Shown one piece after another: positions 36,664 through 50,032 of a DNA stretch of 64,000 nt. The position numbers were made by a program, and so were the translations under genes. How positions within the stretch are numbered: the first letter of the stretch is position 1; each line of letters opens with the position of its first letter. The notes under the pieces were generated by a model that was not told the origin of the DNA, did not search any database, and saw nothing but the letters and a program-made list of their open reading frames with translations. The stretch is from Rhodanobacter sp. Soil772 (GTDB lineage Bacteria; Pseudomonadota; Gammaproteobacteria; Xanthomonadales; Rhodanobacteraceae): assembly GCF_001428385.1 (NCBI RefSeq), contig NZ_LMSK01000001.1, positions 559,355 to 623,354 on the forward strand, written 5' to 3'.

Positions 36664-37923
36664 ATGAGTGAGATTGCTACACAGAAACCGCGCCCGGCCG
36701 AGCCGGCATTGCGCCGGCCCAGCGTGGCCGTGCAGATCGGCAAGGTGAAGGTCGGCGGCGGTGCGCCGGTGGTGGTGCAGTCGATGACCAATACCGATAC
36801 CGAGGACCCGGCCAGCACCGCCAAACAGATCGCCGAGCTGGCCCGCGCCGGCTCCGAGCTGGTGCGCATCACGGTCAACACGCCGGCCGCCGCCGCCGCG
36901 GTGCCGCGCATTGCCGAGCGACTGGCGATGATGGGCGTGGACGTGCCGATCATCGGCGACTTCCATTACAACGGACACCAGTTGCTGGAACGCGAACCGG
37001 CCTGTGCTGAAGCGCTGGCGAAGTACCGCATCAATCCCGGCAATGTCGGCTTCGGCAAGAAGCATGAAAGCCAGTTCGCGTCGATCATCGAGAAGGCGCT
37101 GCGCTACGCCAAGCCGGTGCGCATCGGCGCGAACTGGGGCTCGCTGGACCAGGGCATGGTTACCGCGCTGATGGACGAGAACGCCCGCCGCGCCGACCCG
37201 TGGGATGCCTCGCACGTGGCGCGCGAGGCGCTGATCCGCTCGGCGCTGGACTCGGCCGCGCTGGCCGAGAAGATCGGCCTGGCGCGCGACCGCATCATCC
37301 TGTCGTGCAAGGTCTCCGGTGTGCAGGAACTGATCGCGGTGTACCGCGACCTGGCCACGCGCTGCGACTACGCGCTGCACCTGGGTCTGACCGAAGCCGG
37401 CATGGGTTCCAAGGGCATCACCGCGTCCAGCGCCGCGCTGGCGGTGCTGCTGCAGGAAGGCATCGGCGACACCATCCGCATCTCGCTCACCCCCGAGCCG
37501 GGCGCGTCGCGCACCGGCGAGGTGATCGTGGCGCAGGAACTGCTGCAGACCATGGGCCTGCGCTCGTTCACCCCGCTGGTCACCGCCTGCCCGGGTTGCG
37601 GACGCACCACCAGCGAGTTCTTCCAGGAACTGGCCAAGACCGTGCAGGAACACGTGCGCGAGCAGATGCCGCTGTGGCGGGTGAAGTACGACGGCGTGGA
37701 GAACCTCACCCTGGCGGTGATGGGCTGCATCGTCAACGGCCCGGGCGAATCCAAGCACGCCAACATCGGCATCTCGCTGCCGGGCAACGGCGAGGCGCCG
37801 GCGGCACCCGTGTTCATCGACGGCGAGAAGGCGATGACCCTTCGCGGCGACAATATCGCCAACGAGTTCGTGGGCATCCTCGACGACTACGTGGCGCGCA
37901 AGTATGCGGCGCGAACGGGCTGA
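36664..37923 (+). CDS. ispG: 4-hydroxy-3-methylbut-2-en-1-yl diphosphate synthase
   Basis: This is a 419-residue enzyme of the methylerythritol phosphate isoprenoid pathway, converting the cyclic diphosphate MEcPP to HMBPP. The TIM-barrel part spans about 20-290, and the C-terminal [4Fe-4S] part carries C309 and C312 ([10 protein letters not shown]) and C355 (GCIVNGPGE), with E362 as the fourth ligand. The ATG at 36664 opens the conserved head; earlier codons in the same frame run through the opposite-strand ccoN region and are rejected. It starts 228 bases from ccoN, on the other strand. Confidence 0.96.
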   Translation: MSEIATQKPRPAEPALRRPSVAVQIGKVKVGGGAPVVVQSMTNTDTEDPASTAKQIAELARAGSELVRITVNTPAAAAAVPRIAERLAMMGVDVPIIGDFHYNGHQLLEREPACAEALAKYRINPGNVGFGKKHESQFASIIEKALRYAKPVRIGANWGSLDQGMVTALMDENARRADPWDASHVAREALIRSALDSAALAEKIGLARDRIILSCKVSGVQELIAVYRDLATRCDYALHLGLTEAGMGSKGITASSAALAVLLQEGIGDTIRISLTPEPGASRTGEVIVAQELLQTMGLRSFTPLVTACPGCGRTTSEFFQELAKTVQEHVREQMPLWRVKYDGVENLTLAVMGCIVNGPGESKHANIGISLPGNGEAPAAPVFIDGEKAMTLRGDNIANEFVGILDDYVARKYAARTG

Positions 37924-38028
37924 GGCCACCGTCACACCGCCGCCGCAGGCGCTGACTCATACTTCCACCTGCCCGCAAGAGGCGTGGCGTGCATGTCGTG
38001 GGCGGGATGATCTCGCCGGGGAGCCGTC

Positions 38029-38829
38029 GTGAGAATCAGCCCTCAGTCCCGTACTGTCCTGCTCTACGTGCTGCTGTCCGCGTTGTGGATCTGGCTGTCC
38101 GATCGGGCGCTGGACGCCCTGGTGCACGGTCAGGCCGAGTTGACCTTCCTGCAAAGCGTCAAGGGCTGGCTGTTCGTGGTCAGCACGGGTGCGTTGTTGT
38201 ACTGGATGATCGGCCGTGACCTGCGCCGTCTGCAGGCGGCCAACCGGAGACTGCTGGACGGGCATACCCAGGCCTTGCGCGTGCTGGTCTCGGCGATGGA
38301 TATCCGCCACCGCGAGACCGGCGACCATTCCGACCGGGTGATGCGCATGGCCACCGGCCTGGCCCGCCTGGCTGGCGTGCAGGGCGAGGCGTTGCGCAAC
38401 CTGACCTTCGGCGCCTTGCTGCACGACATCGGCAAGCTGGCCTTGCCCGATGCGGTGCTGATCAAGCCGGGCAAGCTGGACGACGAGGAAATGACGGTGA
38501 TGCGCCGCCACCCGCAGCTCGGCTACGAGCTGCTGCAGCGGGTGGACTTCCTGCGCGATGCCGGCGAGATCCCGCACAGCCATCACGAGCGCTGGGATGG
38601 TGGCGGTTATCCGCAGGGTTTGCGCGGCGAGGCGATTCCACTGGCCGCGCGCATCTTCAGCGTGGTCGACGTGTGGGACGCGTTGATCACGGCGCGCGTG
38701 TACAAGCCGGCGTGGCCGGAGCCCGAGGTGCTGGATTACCTGCGCGAAGTTGCCGGCAGCCAGCTCGATCCCGGCCTGGTGGCGCTGTTCCTGGAGAACT
38801 ACGACGGACTCAAGGCGCTCGGTCGCTGA
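38029..38829 (+). CDS. HD-GYP cyclic-di-GMP phosphodiesterase-like protein
   Basis: This is a 266-residue protein starting at GTG 38029 after GGGGAG. Two membrane helices (about 8-28 and 45-62) are followed by an HD-GYP domain: MDIRHRETGDHSDRV, HDIGKLALPDAVLIKPGKLD, HHERWDGGGYPQGLRG and SVVDVWDALITARVYKPAW. The HD and GYP signatures are intact, so hydrolysis of cyclic di-GMP is probable. It lacks a periplasmic sensor domain of any size. It lies 105 bases after ispG. Convergent with aat, with only two bases between the stop codons. Confidence 0.9.
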   Translation: MRISPQSRTVLLYVLLSALWIWLSDRALDALVHGQAELTFLQSVKGWLFVVSTGALLYWMIGRDLRRLQAANRRLLDGHTQALRVLVSAMDIRHRETGDHSDRVMRMATGLARLAGVQGEALRNLTFGALLHDIGKLALPDAVLIKPGKLDDEEMTVMRRHPQLGYELLQRVDFLRDAGEIPHSHHERWDGGGYPQGLRGEAIPLAARIFSVVDVWDALITARVYKPAWPEPEVLDYLREVAGSQLDPGLVALFLENYDGLKALGR

Positions 38830-38831
38830 GG

Positions 38832-39560
38832 TCAGTCACCGGCGCAGGGCTGGATCAGCCGCGGCGTGAAGGCGGCCCAGCTGCCGACCAGCCCGGGCAA
38901 TTGGCCGAGCCGGGTGGCCTGGCGCAGGAATTCCGCGCGGGGCAGCTCGATCGCGCCCAGGCCGAGCGTATGCGGGTTGCTGACCTGGGTGTCGATCAGC
39001 GGGAAGTCCATGTCGCGCAGCAAGCGCGCCAGCGCAGCCAGGGCGAGCTTCGAGCCGCCGCTCTCGACACTGAACATCGACTCGCCGCAGAACAGCCGGC
39101 CGATCGCCACGCCGTAGATGCCACCGACCAGGCGTTCGCCGTCCCACACTTCCACGCTGTGCGCGTGGCCGTCCCGATGCAGCTGCACGTAGGCGTCGAT
39201 CATCGCCGGCACCAGCCAGGTGCCGGCGTCGTTGGCGCGCGGCGCGGCGCAGGCATGGATGACCTGGTCGAATGCGTGGTCGACGGTCAGCCGCCACGAC
39301 TTGCCCTTGAGCTGGCGGCGCAGGCTGCGGTTGATCCGCGGGGTTTCGGTACGGAACACGCAACGCGGGTCGGGCGACCACCACAGGATCGGCTCGTGCT
39401 CACCGAACCACGGGAAGATGCCGAGGCTGTACGCGGCCAGCAGTCGCCGTGGCGACAGGTCGCCGCCGAACGCGAGCAGGCCGTTCGGCTCGGCCAGCGC
39501 CTGGCGGGGGTCGGGGAAGCGGTCCCAGAGTTCGGAATCCAGCAGTGGCAGCCGGTTCAT
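38832..39560 (-). CDS. aat: Leucyl/phenylalanyl-tRNA--protein transferase
   Basis: This 242-residue enzyme joins leucine or phenylalanine to N-terminal Arg or Lys of proteins, marking them for ClpAP degradation (N-degron pathway). Diagnostic stretches are FPDPRQALAEPNGLLAFGGDL, YSLGIFPWFGEHEPILWWSP, GTWLVPAMIDAYVQLHRDGH, and GGIYGVAIGRLFCGESMFS. The ATG at 39560 overlaps the stop of the upstream acyltransferase gene by four bases (ATGA), so both are likely translated together. The longer in-frame reading upstream is not similar to the family. Confidence 0.95.
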   Translation of the reverse strand: MNRLPLLDSELWDRFPDPRQALAEPNGLLAFGGDLSPRRLLAAYSLGIFPWFGEHEPILWWSPDPRCVFRTETPRINRSLRRQLKGKSWRLTVDHAFDQVIHACAAPRANDAGTWLVPAMIDAYVQLHRDGHAHSVEVWDGERLVGGIYGVAIGRLFCGESMFSVESGGSKLALAALARLLRDMDFPLIDTQVSNPHTLGLGAIELPRAEFLRQATRLGQLPGLVGSWAAFTPRLIQPCAGD

Positions 39561-40702
39561 CGTTCGACCTTGCCGTGATCGGCATAAGGGCTGTGGCTTC
39601 GCAGCCCGGCGGCGTAAGCGTCGACCGCTTCGGCCTCGCTGGCAAGCGCCATCGCCACCGCGGCACGGAAATCCGGGTTCGCCAGGTAGTGGCGCGAGTG
39701 TGTGCGCACCGGCAGGAACCCGCGCGCAAGCTTGTGCTCGCCCTGCGCGCCGGGCTCGAAGCGATCCAGCCGGTGTGCGATCGCGTGCTCGATGCCGCGG
39801 TAGTAGCACAGCTCGAAATGCAGGCCGGGCACGTCCGCCGCCGCGCCCCAGTAGCGGCCGTACAGCACGTTGCCGCCCTGCACGAACAGCGCCATCGCCA
39901 CGATGGCTGCGCCGTCGCGGGCCAGTGCGAGCTGCGCGGTCGATCCCAGCGTGCCGAGCCGGCGGAAGAACGCGGCGGTCAGCGCGGCGTGGTTGCCCTT
40001 CATGTCGAAGGTGGCTTCGTACAGCGCATGCACGCACTGCCACTCGGCGTCATTGAGCGTGTCGCCGCTGCGCCACTCGATGGCCAGTCCGCTCGCCGCC
40101 ACCTGGCGGCGTTCGCGCAGGATGTTCTTGCGCTTCTTGTGGTTGAGCGCGGCGAGGAAATCCGGGAAGTGGCGGTAACCGTGGTTGTGCCAGTGGAACT
40201 GCACATCCGAGCGGATGAGCCAGTCGTCGTCGAATGCAGCCAGTTCGGCGGGTTGCAGGAAATTCGCATGCACCGACGACAGGCCGAGCCGCGCGGCTTC
40301 GTCGCGCATGGCATCGACCAGCGCACGCTGCAGTTGTGGCGTGCGCTCGCCGCTGCCGGCGAGCAGGCGCGGCCCAGGTACGGGCGAGTAGGGCACGCCG
40401 TTGAGCAGCTTCGGGTAGTACTCGCCGCCGGCGCGCTGCCACGCGCTGGCCCAGCTCCAGTCGAACACGAACTCGCCGTGCGAGTTGCCCTTCAGGTACA
40501 GCGGCGCGGCGGCGAGCAGGCGGCCGTCTTCGTACAGGCCCAGGTGATGCGCCTGCCAGCCCCAGTCGGGGCGGATGCAGCCGCTGCGTTCCAGCGCGTC
40601 CAGGAATGCGTGCGACACGAACGGATTGGCGTCGGGGCGCAAGGCGTCCCACGCCGCGGCAGGCAGTTCGGCGATCGCGGCATGGAAACGGATCTCGTGC
40701 AT
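39557..40702 (-). CDS. FemAB-like acyltransferase (PF04339 family)
   Basis: This is a 381-residue protein of the family often annotated as peptidoglycan biosynthesis/recognition or GNAT N-acetyltransferase. Visible markers: PFVSHAFLDALERSGCIRPD near the start, HHLGLYEDGRLLAAAPLYLK, EFVFDWSWASAWQRAGGEYY, LNHKKRKNILRERR and GRYWGAAADVPGLHFELCYYR. The fold is two GNAT-like halves as in FemA/FemX. Its substrate is unknown. It is translationally coupled to aat, an aminoacyl-tRNA transferase with a related fold, which makes a shared role in N-terminal modification or turnover possible but unproven. Confidence 0.85.
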   Translation of the reverse strand: MHEIRFHAAIAELPAAAWDALRPDANPFVSHAFLDALERSGCIRPDWGWQAHHLGLYEDGRLLAAAPLYLKGNSHGEFVFDWSWASAWQRAGGEYYPKLLNGVPYSPVPGPRLLAGSGERTPQLQRALVDAMRDEAARLGLSSVHANFLQPAELAAFDDDWLIRSDVQFHWHNHGYRHFPDFLAALNHKKRKNILRERRQVAASGLAIEWRSGDTLNDAEWQCVHALYEATFDMKGNHAALTAAFFRRLGTLGSTAQLALARDGAAIVAMALFVQGGNVLYGRYWGAAADVPGLHFELCYYRGIEHAIAHRLDRFEPGAQGEHKLARGFLPVRTHSRHYLANPDFRAAVAMALASEAEAVDAYAAGLRSHSPYADHGKVER

Positions 40703-40717
40703 GGTATGGCCTGCAGA

Positions 40718-40733
40718 AGCCCGCCAGCGGGCT
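40718..40733. terminator. Small hairpin between trxB and the acyltransferase gene
   Basis: AGCCCGC-CA-GCGGGCT forms a perfect 7-bp stem, flanked by GCAG and CTGC that extend it. It lies in the 41-base gap before the acyltransferase start and just past the trxB stop on the minus strand. There is no U-run, so termination is uncertain. Confidence 0.4.
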
Positions 40734-40743
40734 CCTGCATCGG

Positions 40744-41895
<1,152 letters not shown>

Positions 41896-41921
41896 TCACC
41901 CTCCCACAGGATTCCTTCTCC

Positions 41922-42986
41922 ATGCGCATCGGCATTCCCTCCGAAACCAAGACCCTGGAAGGTCGCGTTGCCCTCATTCCCGCCGCGGCCGCCGACCTGG
42001 TGCGTCGCGGCCACGACGTGTTCGTCCAGTCCGGTGCCGGCCTGAAAAGCGGCTTTGCCGACGAGGCTTACGTCAAGGAAGGCATCCGGGTCGTGCCGGA
42101 CGCCGCCGCGCTGTACGAGGCCGGCGAGTTGATCGTCAAGGTGAAGGAGCCGGTCGCCGGCGACCTGGCCCTGCTGAAGAAACATCACCTGTTGTTCTGC
42201 TACCTGCACCTGGCTGCCGAACCCGAGTTGAGCAGGAGTCTTCTCGACATCGGCCTGACCGGCGTGGCGTTCGAGTCGGTGACCGAGAACGGCGCGCTGC
42301 CGCTGCTGTTGCCGATGTCGGTGATCGCCGGCCGCATCGCCATCCAGATCGGCACCACGCTGCTGCATCGGCCGCAGGGCGGCAAGGGCAAGCTGCTCGG
42401 CGGCATGGCCTCCACCCCGCGCGGCAAGGTGGTGGTGCTCGGCGCCGGTGCCGCCGGTGGCAACGCCGCCGCACTGGCCGCCGCGGCCGGCGCCAACGTG
42501 GTGGTGTTCGACAAGCGCCAGGACCGCCTGGCCGAGATGATGGCGATGGGCTCGAACGTCACCGCGCTGTATGCCTACGAGTCGTCGGTGGCCGAGGAAG
42601 TGCGCGACGCCGACATCGTGGTCGGCGCGGTGCTGATCCCCAGCGCCCGGGCGCCGCACGTGGTCAGCGAGGCGATGGTCAGGACGATGGAGCCGGGCAG
42701 CGTGCTGGTGGACATCGCGATCGACCAGGGCGGCTGCTTCGAGACCTCGAAGCCGACCACCTGGGAGAAGCCCACCTACGACGTGCACGGCATCACCCAC
42801 TTCTGCGTGACCAACATGCCGGGCGCGGTGCCGCAGACGTCGTCGCTGGCGATTTCCGCCGCGATCCTGCCCTACGTGCAGCGCCTCGCCGCGGGCGACG
42901 AGTGGCGCCAGTTCGCCCCGCTGGGCAGTGGCATCAATGTCGACGGCGGCAAGCTGGTGCATCCCGCGCTGCAAGGTATGCTCTAA
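41922..42986 (+). CDS. ald: Alanine dehydrogenase
   Basis: This is a 354-residue enzyme catalysing reversible NAD-dependent deamination of L-alanine to pyruvate. The conserved head [20 protein letters not shown], the nucleotide-binding [14 protein letters not shown] and the C-terminal [18 protein letters not shown] are clear. It is a cytosolic oligomer. The ATG at 41922 is chosen since the earlier in-frame start at 41865 adds unconserved residues. The gene is divergent from trxB by 212 bases and precedes ftsK. Confidence 0.93.
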   Translation: MRIGIPSETKTLEGRVALIPAAAADLVRRGHDVFVQSGAGLKSGFADEAYVKEGIRVVPDAAALYEAGELIVKVKEPVAGDLALLKKHHLLFCYLHLAAEPELSRSLLDIGLTGVAFESVTENGALPLLLPMSVIAGRIAIQIGTTLLHRPQGGKGKLLGGMASTPRGKVVVLGAGAAGGNAAALAAAAGANVVVFDKRQDRLAEMMAMGSNVTALYAYESSVAEEVRDADIVVGAVLIPSARAPHVVSEAMVRTMEPGSVLVDIAIDQGGCFETSKPTTWEKPTYDVHGITHFCVTNMPGAVPQTSSLAISAAILPYVQRLAAGDEWRQFAPLGSGINVDGGKLVHPALQGML

Positions 42987-43016
42987 CCCTTGGCAGGCAG
43001 GAAGGGGGCACCCAGA

Positions 43017-45341
<2,325 letters not shown>

Positions 45342-45428
45342 AGCCGGCCTGGCAGGGCGGGCTCCTACCGATCCGTTAAGCCGGCACTGTCCACAATCCA
45401 CCGCCATCATCACGTTCCGGGGAATCCG

Positions 45429-46094
45429 ATGAAACGCTTCATGCTCGTCCTGTCCGCCGTCGTGCTGACGCTGTCGCTGAACGCCGTGGCGCAGGCCGCC
45501 GGCGGCTCCGCGCGCGCCCGACTGGACGCGTTCGCCACCGGCCTGCATTCGCTCACCGGCCACTTCAGCCAGACCCTCACCGACATCAACGGCCACGCCA
45601 GCAAGAACAGCTCCGGCACGCTGGCGCTGCAGGCGCCGCGCCAGTTCCGCTGGGACACGCTGGCGCCGTACCAGCAGACCATCGTCGCCGACGGCAGCCG
45701 GGTGTGGATGTACGACCCCGAGCTCGAACAAGTCACCGTGCGCGTGCAGAGCACCGAGGAAGCGCACAGCCCGCTCACCGTGCTGACCGACCTCAAGCAG
45801 ATGGACAAGAACTTCAAGGTGGTCGAGCAGGGCGAGCATGATGGCCTGGCCTGGCTGCGGCTCAGCTCCACCGCGAAGGACCCGCAGTTCGACTACGCCG
45901 ACCTCGGCTTCGACGCGAACGGCCTGGCCCGCATGACCTTCCGCGACCAGCTCGGTTCCACCACCGACATCCGCTTCTCCGGCTGGCAGCGCAACGCGCC
46001 GATTCCACCGGCCACCTTCAACTTCGTGCCGCCGAAGGGCGCCGACGTGATCGGCGATGCGCCGGTGATCGACGTGCAGCCGCTCAAGGACTGA
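45429..46094 (+). CDS. lolA: Outer-membrane lipoprotein carrier protein LolA
   Basis: This is a 221-residue periplasmic chaperone with signal peptide (about 1-23, ending AVAQA). The mature part shows the LolA half-barrel: GLHSLTGHFSQTLTDINGHA, SGTLALQAPRQFRWDTLAPY, QTIVADGSRVWMYDPELEQV and the closing ATFNFVPPKGADVIGD. It carries lipoproteins released by LolCDE to LolB. It stands 87 bases after ftsK, the standard synteny. The DUF1275 gene follows by seven bases and may be cotranscribed. Confidence 0.95.
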   Translation: MKRFMLVLSAVVLTLSLNAVAQAAGGSARARLDAFATGLHSLTGHFSQTLTDINGHASKNSSGTLALQAPRQFRWDTLAPYQQTIVADGSRVWMYDPELEQVTVRVQSTEEAHSPLTVLTDLKQMDKNFKVVEQGEHDGLAWLRLSSTAKDPQFDYADLGFDANGLARMTFRDQLGSTTDIRFSGWQRNAPIPPATFNFVPPKGADVIGDAPVIDVQPLKD

Positions 46095-46101
46095 TGCGCC
46101 C

Positions 46102-46794
46102 ATGACCGTGCTGCGCAGGTTGCCGCGTTGGGCGTGGATCGGCGGCGGCATCCTCGCCTTCATCGCCGGCATGGTCAACGCCGCCGGCTACATGGGCTTT
46201 CGCCACCAGTCGATCACCAACCTGACCGGATCCACCAGCCTGCTCGGCATCGCGGTGGGTACTGGCGACGGCGGCGAGACGTGGCACTGGTTGCTGTCGA
46301 TCGGCGCGTTCGTGATGGGGGCCTTGCTCAGCGGCCTGATCGTGCAGCAGCACACGCTGAAACTCGGCCGGCGCTACGGGGTGGCGCTGGTGCTGGAATC
46401 GTTGCTGCTGTTTGCCGCGGTGCCGCTGCTGGACGCCGGCAGCTCGTACGGCCTGGACCTGGCCGCGATGGCGGCCGGGCTGCAGAACGGCATGGCCAGC
46501 ACCTACAGCGGCATGGTGTTCCGCACCACCCATGTTTCGGGCATGTTCACCGACCTGGGCATCTACATCGGCCAGCGTCTGCGCGGACTGGAAGTGGATA
46601 CCTTGCGCATCCGCGTCTGCCTGCTGGTGGTCAGCACCTTCACCTGCGGCAGCGCGGTCGGTGCGTTGCTGTTCCGCGTGCTTGGCGAGCGCACCCTGCT
46701 GATCCCGGCCGTGCTCACCGGCCTGTGCGGCGTGGGCTACGGCGTCTATCGGCAGTTCACGCTGATACGCGGAATCGACGCCGACGCGGGTTGA
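46102..46794 (+). CDS. DUF1275 (YoaK-type) membrane protein
   Basis: This is a 230-residue protein with six or seven membrane helices. The head WAWIGGGILAFIAGMVNAAG and SITNLTGSTSLLGIAVG, then GLQNGMASTYSGMVFRTTHVSGMFTDLGIYIGQ, match the YoaK/DUF1275 family. These are suspected transporters in the inner membrane, with no known substrate. The gene follows lolA by seven bases, and its stop lies 12 bases from the diguanylate cyclase stop on the other strand. Confidence 0.88.
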   Translation: MTVLRRLPRWAWIGGGILAFIAGMVNAAGYMGFRHQSITNLTGSTSLLGIAVGTGDGGETWHWLLSIGAFVMGALLSGLIVQQHTLKLGRRYGVALVLESLLLFAAVPLLDAGSSYGLDLAAMAAGLQNGMASTYSGMVFRTTHVSGMFTDLGIYIGQRLRGLEVDTLRIRVCLLVVSTFTCGSAVGALLFRVLGERTLLIPAVLTGLCGVGYGVYRQFTLIRGIDADAG

Positions 46795-46806
46795 CCGCTG
46801 CGCGGC

Positions 46807-49800
46807 TCAGTCGGCCAGCGCGCAGCAGTTGCGGCCGTTGCGCTTGGCCTGGTATAGCGCCTTGTCGGTACGCGACAGCCACGACTCGAACGGTTCACGC
46901 GGCTGCCGCTGCGCAATGCCGATACTTGCCGTCACCATCACCGCGGAGCCGTCGTGGATCAGGGTCATGCCGGCCAGTTCCACGCGAATGCGTTCGATGG
47001 TCTCGTGCGCCTGCTGCAGGTTCGTGTCGGGCAGGCACAGCACGAATTCCTCGCCGCCGTAGCGACCGATCAGGTCGGTGTGCCGGCAATGCCGCGTGAT
47101 CGCCTCGACCGCCTGGCAGATCACCGTGTCGCCGACCTGGTGGCCGTACGTGTCGTTGATCAGCTTGAAGCGATCGAGGTCGAACAGCGCCATGCAGGCG
47201 AGTCCCTCGGGCGACTGTTCGCAGAGGTTGCGCACCAGTTCCATGAAACGCCGGCGGTTGTAGACGCCGGTGAGCCCGTCGGTGCTGGCCAGTTCGTCCA
47301 GCCGGTGGTTGGCGGCCAGCAGGGCGCGCGTGTGTTCGTCGATCTCGCGTTGCAGGCGAAGCGCCTGATGCCGCAGGTAGAGCGTGCGCAGATGCACCAG
47401 CAGGCCGATCAGCAGAAGCAGCAGGACGGCGGCGGCGATCCGGGCACGCGTGGTTTCATGCCAGTACGGGCTGACCACCACCTTCAGTCGGGTTTCGGTC
47501 TTCTGCGACTGCAGGCCCTGGGTAGTGGCGACCACATGCAGGGTGTAGCTGCCGTGGGGCAGGTTGGTGTAGTTGGCACTGGGCGTGCTGCCCCTGGGGA
47601 TATCGGTCCAGCCGTGGTCGAAACCTTCCAGGCGGTACCGGTACGTCGTCTCCATCGGCGCCTGGTAGTCGAGCAGGGCGAAGTTCAGGCGCAGGTTGTG
47701 GGTGTCGCCGTCGATCTTGATGGTGCCGCCATCGGCGGGCAGCTTGCCGAAGGGCACCAGCACACCGTTGATCTCGGCGCGGGTGATGGCGAGCGGCGCC
47801 AGCGCCGTCGCCGGTGGTTGCCAATGCGGGCGGATCACGGTCAGTCCGGCCTGGCCGCCGAACAGCAGTTCGCCGCTGGGTGCACGCGCGGCGGCGATGC
47901 TGACGTAACTGGCGATGTGCAGGCCATCGCGGGCGCCCAGATTGGCCACTGCCAGCGTGTGGCTGTCGATCCGTGCCACGCCGTTGGACAGGCTGGCCCA
48001 GATCTGCCCGTGGTCGTCGGCCAGCACGGTGTTGATGTTGTCGCTGGACAGGCCGTCGTCGGTGCCGATCGTCCGCGCGCTCCAGGCTCCGTTGTCCTGA
48101 TGATGCAGCACGCTGAGCCCGCCCAGCGTGCTCGCCCACACCCGCCCATCCGCAGCAGGCATCAGTGAGCTGATGTAGTCCTGCGGCAGGCTGGTGGCGT
48201 CGCCGCGACGGTGCAGCAGGTTGGTGAAACTGGCCGGCAGGCTGCTGCCGCGCGCGATGCTGATGCCGCGGCTGGTGGCATACCACCACTCGCTGCCCAC
48301 GCGCACGATCTCGCGCACCGTGTTGCTGGCCAGGCTGGTCGGATCGCCGTGTCGATGGCTCAGGTGCTCCAGCGCGTGCGTGCGCGGGTCGTAGCGATAG
48401 ATGCCGTCGTAGGTGCCGATCACCACCCGCTCGCCGTCCGGCTTCAGGCCCAGCACGGGCTTGTCGTGCAACTCGGGCAGGATCGAGTTTTCGATCGCCA
48501 GGGTGTCCGGGTCGACCCGGGCCAGGCCCTGGGTGCCGATCAGGATCGAGCCATCGGATGCTTCGGTGATGCTGTGCACGCCGCGCTGAATCTGACTGCC
48601 GGCCAGGCGCAGGTGACTCATGCGCCCGGCCTTCAGGTCGATGATGTCGATATGCCCGGCGCCGAGGCCGAGCCAGATGCGGCCGCGGGTGTCGACGAAG
48701 ATCGCGCGCACGTTGGACGTACTCAGCGCGTTCGGGTCCAGCGGCGAGGGCAGCAGCGAAAACGCCGTGTGGATGCCCTGATGGGTGCGCGCCACACCCA
48801 GGTCGGTGGCTGCCCACAGGTTGCCGGCGTGATCGAGCAACAGCGAGCGCACCGAGTCGCCGGGCAGCGACGAGTGCACCGCGGGATCATGGGCGATCGT
48901 GCGGCTGGCGGGATTGCCTGGCGTGTACTCGATGACGCCGTTGCCATCGGTGGCGATCCATACCTTGCCGTCAGCCACTTCCAGCATGTCGCGCACGGTG
49001 GGATGGCGCGCGCCGTTGGCGTAGCCGCTGAAGCCTGGCACGCCATGCCAGTTGCCGTCGGCATCGCGCCAGGCCACGCCGGCCTGCACACTGCCAACCC
49101 ACAACCGCCCCGCGCGATCCTGCAGGATGCTCCAGACCTGGTCGCCGAGCACGTTGCCGGCTGCCGGGTCGGTGGACGCTTCGCGCACGAACGTATCGGT
49201 GCCCGCGCGGCGCACGAACAGGCCGTTGTTGTTGCCCAGCCAGACATTGCCGTCGCGGTCCTGCAGCACACTGAAATTGCGCGCCACCGTCGCTGCGCCG
49301 GTGTCGATCCGGCGAATCGCGCCGCTGGCCAGGTCCAGGTGATCGAGCCCACCCTCGGTAGCCACCCAGACGCCGCCCGCGCGATCGTCGCCGATCGCGT
49401 AGATCTTGTGATCCGACAGTCCGTTCGGCCCTACCGGATAAACCTTGAAACTGTTGTCGGTGGGGTCGAAGCGGACCAGCCCCCCGGCATTGGTGCCGAT
49501 CAGTAAGCCGCCGTCGGGCAACGCATACAGCGAGCGCACGTAGTTGTCGGGCAGGCCGGGGCCGCTGTTGCTGCGGGTGCCCAGCAGCTCGATCCGATAG
49601 CCGTCGTAGCGAACCAGCCCGCCGATGGTGCCGATCCAGATCACCCCGCTGCGATCCTGCACGACCGCCGTGGTGGTGGAATGCGGTATGCCTTCGGCGA
49701 TGTCCAGGGTGGTGAACCACGGTGCATCGAACGGCGACCAGGGATCAGTACCGCTGGCCCGGGCCGGGGCGAACGCCATCAACAGGCACAGCAACCCGGC

Positions 49801-49860
49801 CAGGGTCGTCGTCCAGCGCAACGGGCCGCCCGCTTGGCTCACGGGTTGCGCAAGCTGCAT
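46807..49860 (-). CDS. Diguanylate cyclase with two-component-regulator propeller sensor
   Basis: This is a 1,017-residue protein. A signal peptide (about 1-35) is followed by a long periplasmic sensor made of repeated blades like SGVIWIGTIGGLVRYD, then the Y_Y_Y domain (TTYRYRLEGFDHGWTDI), one membrane helix (about 805-830), a short coiled coil, and a GGDEF domain (about 850-1015) with the active motif GGEEF at 935-939 and the inhibitory I-site R926-x-x-D929 exactly five residues before it. It probably makes cyclic di-GMP in response to a periplasmic ligand, with product feedback. The start MQLAQPVSQAG at 49860 leads into the signal peptide. It interrupts the usual lolA-rarA neighbourhood. 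Confidence 0.92.
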   Translation of the reverse strand: MQLAQPVSQAGGPLRWTTTLAGLLCLLMAFAPARASGTDPWSPFDAPWFTTLDIAEGIPHSTTTAVVQDRSGVIWIGTIGGLVRYDGYRIELLGTRSNSGPGLPDNYVRSLYALPDGGLLIGTNAGGLVRFDPTDNSFKVYPVGPNGLSDHKIYAIGDDRAGGVWVATEGGLDHLDLASGAIRRIDTGAATVARNFSVLQDRDGNVWLGNNNGLFVRRAGTDTFVREASTDPAAGNVLGDQVWSILQDRAGRLWVGSVQAGVAWRDADGNWHGVPGFSGYANGARHPTVRDMLEVADGKVWIATDGNGVIEYTPGNPASRTIAHDPAVHSSLPGDSVRSLLLDHAGNLWAATDLGVARTHQGIHTAFSLLPSPLDPNALSTSNVRAIFVDTRGRIWLGLGAGHIDIIDLKAGRMSHLRLAGSQIQRGVHSITEASDGSILIGTQGLARVDPDTLAIENSILPELHDKPVLGLKPDGERVVIGTYDGIYRYDPRTHALEHLSHRHGDPTSLASNTVREIVRVGSEWWYATSRGISIARGSSLPASFTNLLHRRGDATSLPQDYISSLMPAADGRVWASTLGGLSVLHHQDNGAWSARTIGTDDGLSSDNINTVLADDHGQIWASLSNGVARIDSHTLAVANLGARDGLHIASYVSIAAARAPSGELLFGGQAGLTVIRPHWQPPATALAPLAITRAEINGVLVPFGKLPADGGTIKIDGDTHNLRLNFALLDYQAPMETTYRYRLEGFDHGWTDIPRGSTPSANYTNLPHGSYTLHVVATTQGLQSQKTETRLKVVVSPYWHETTRARIAAAVLLLLLIGLLVHLRTLYLRHQALRLQREIDEHTRALLAANHRLDELASTDGLTGVYNRRRFMELVRNLCEQSPEGLACMALFDLDRFKLINDTYGHQVGDTVICQAVEAITRHCRHTDLIGRYGGEEFVLCLPDTNLQQAHETIERIRVELAGMTLIHDGSAVMVTASIGIAQRQPREPFESWLSRTDKALYQAKRNGRNCCALAD

Positions 49861-50032
49861 GGCGGGCACGCGCGAATCGCGCCTGCCCGTAGGACCGTTC
49901 GCATGCAAGAATCCCCCGTACTCGACTTCATCCAGCCCAGCCCCTGCCTTACCCGTGCGGGCAAGGGCCGCGATGTGTGGACATCTTAGCCGCATTTTGC
50001 CAGGTTTCCGGCACCCGGCCCGTGGTCAGGCA

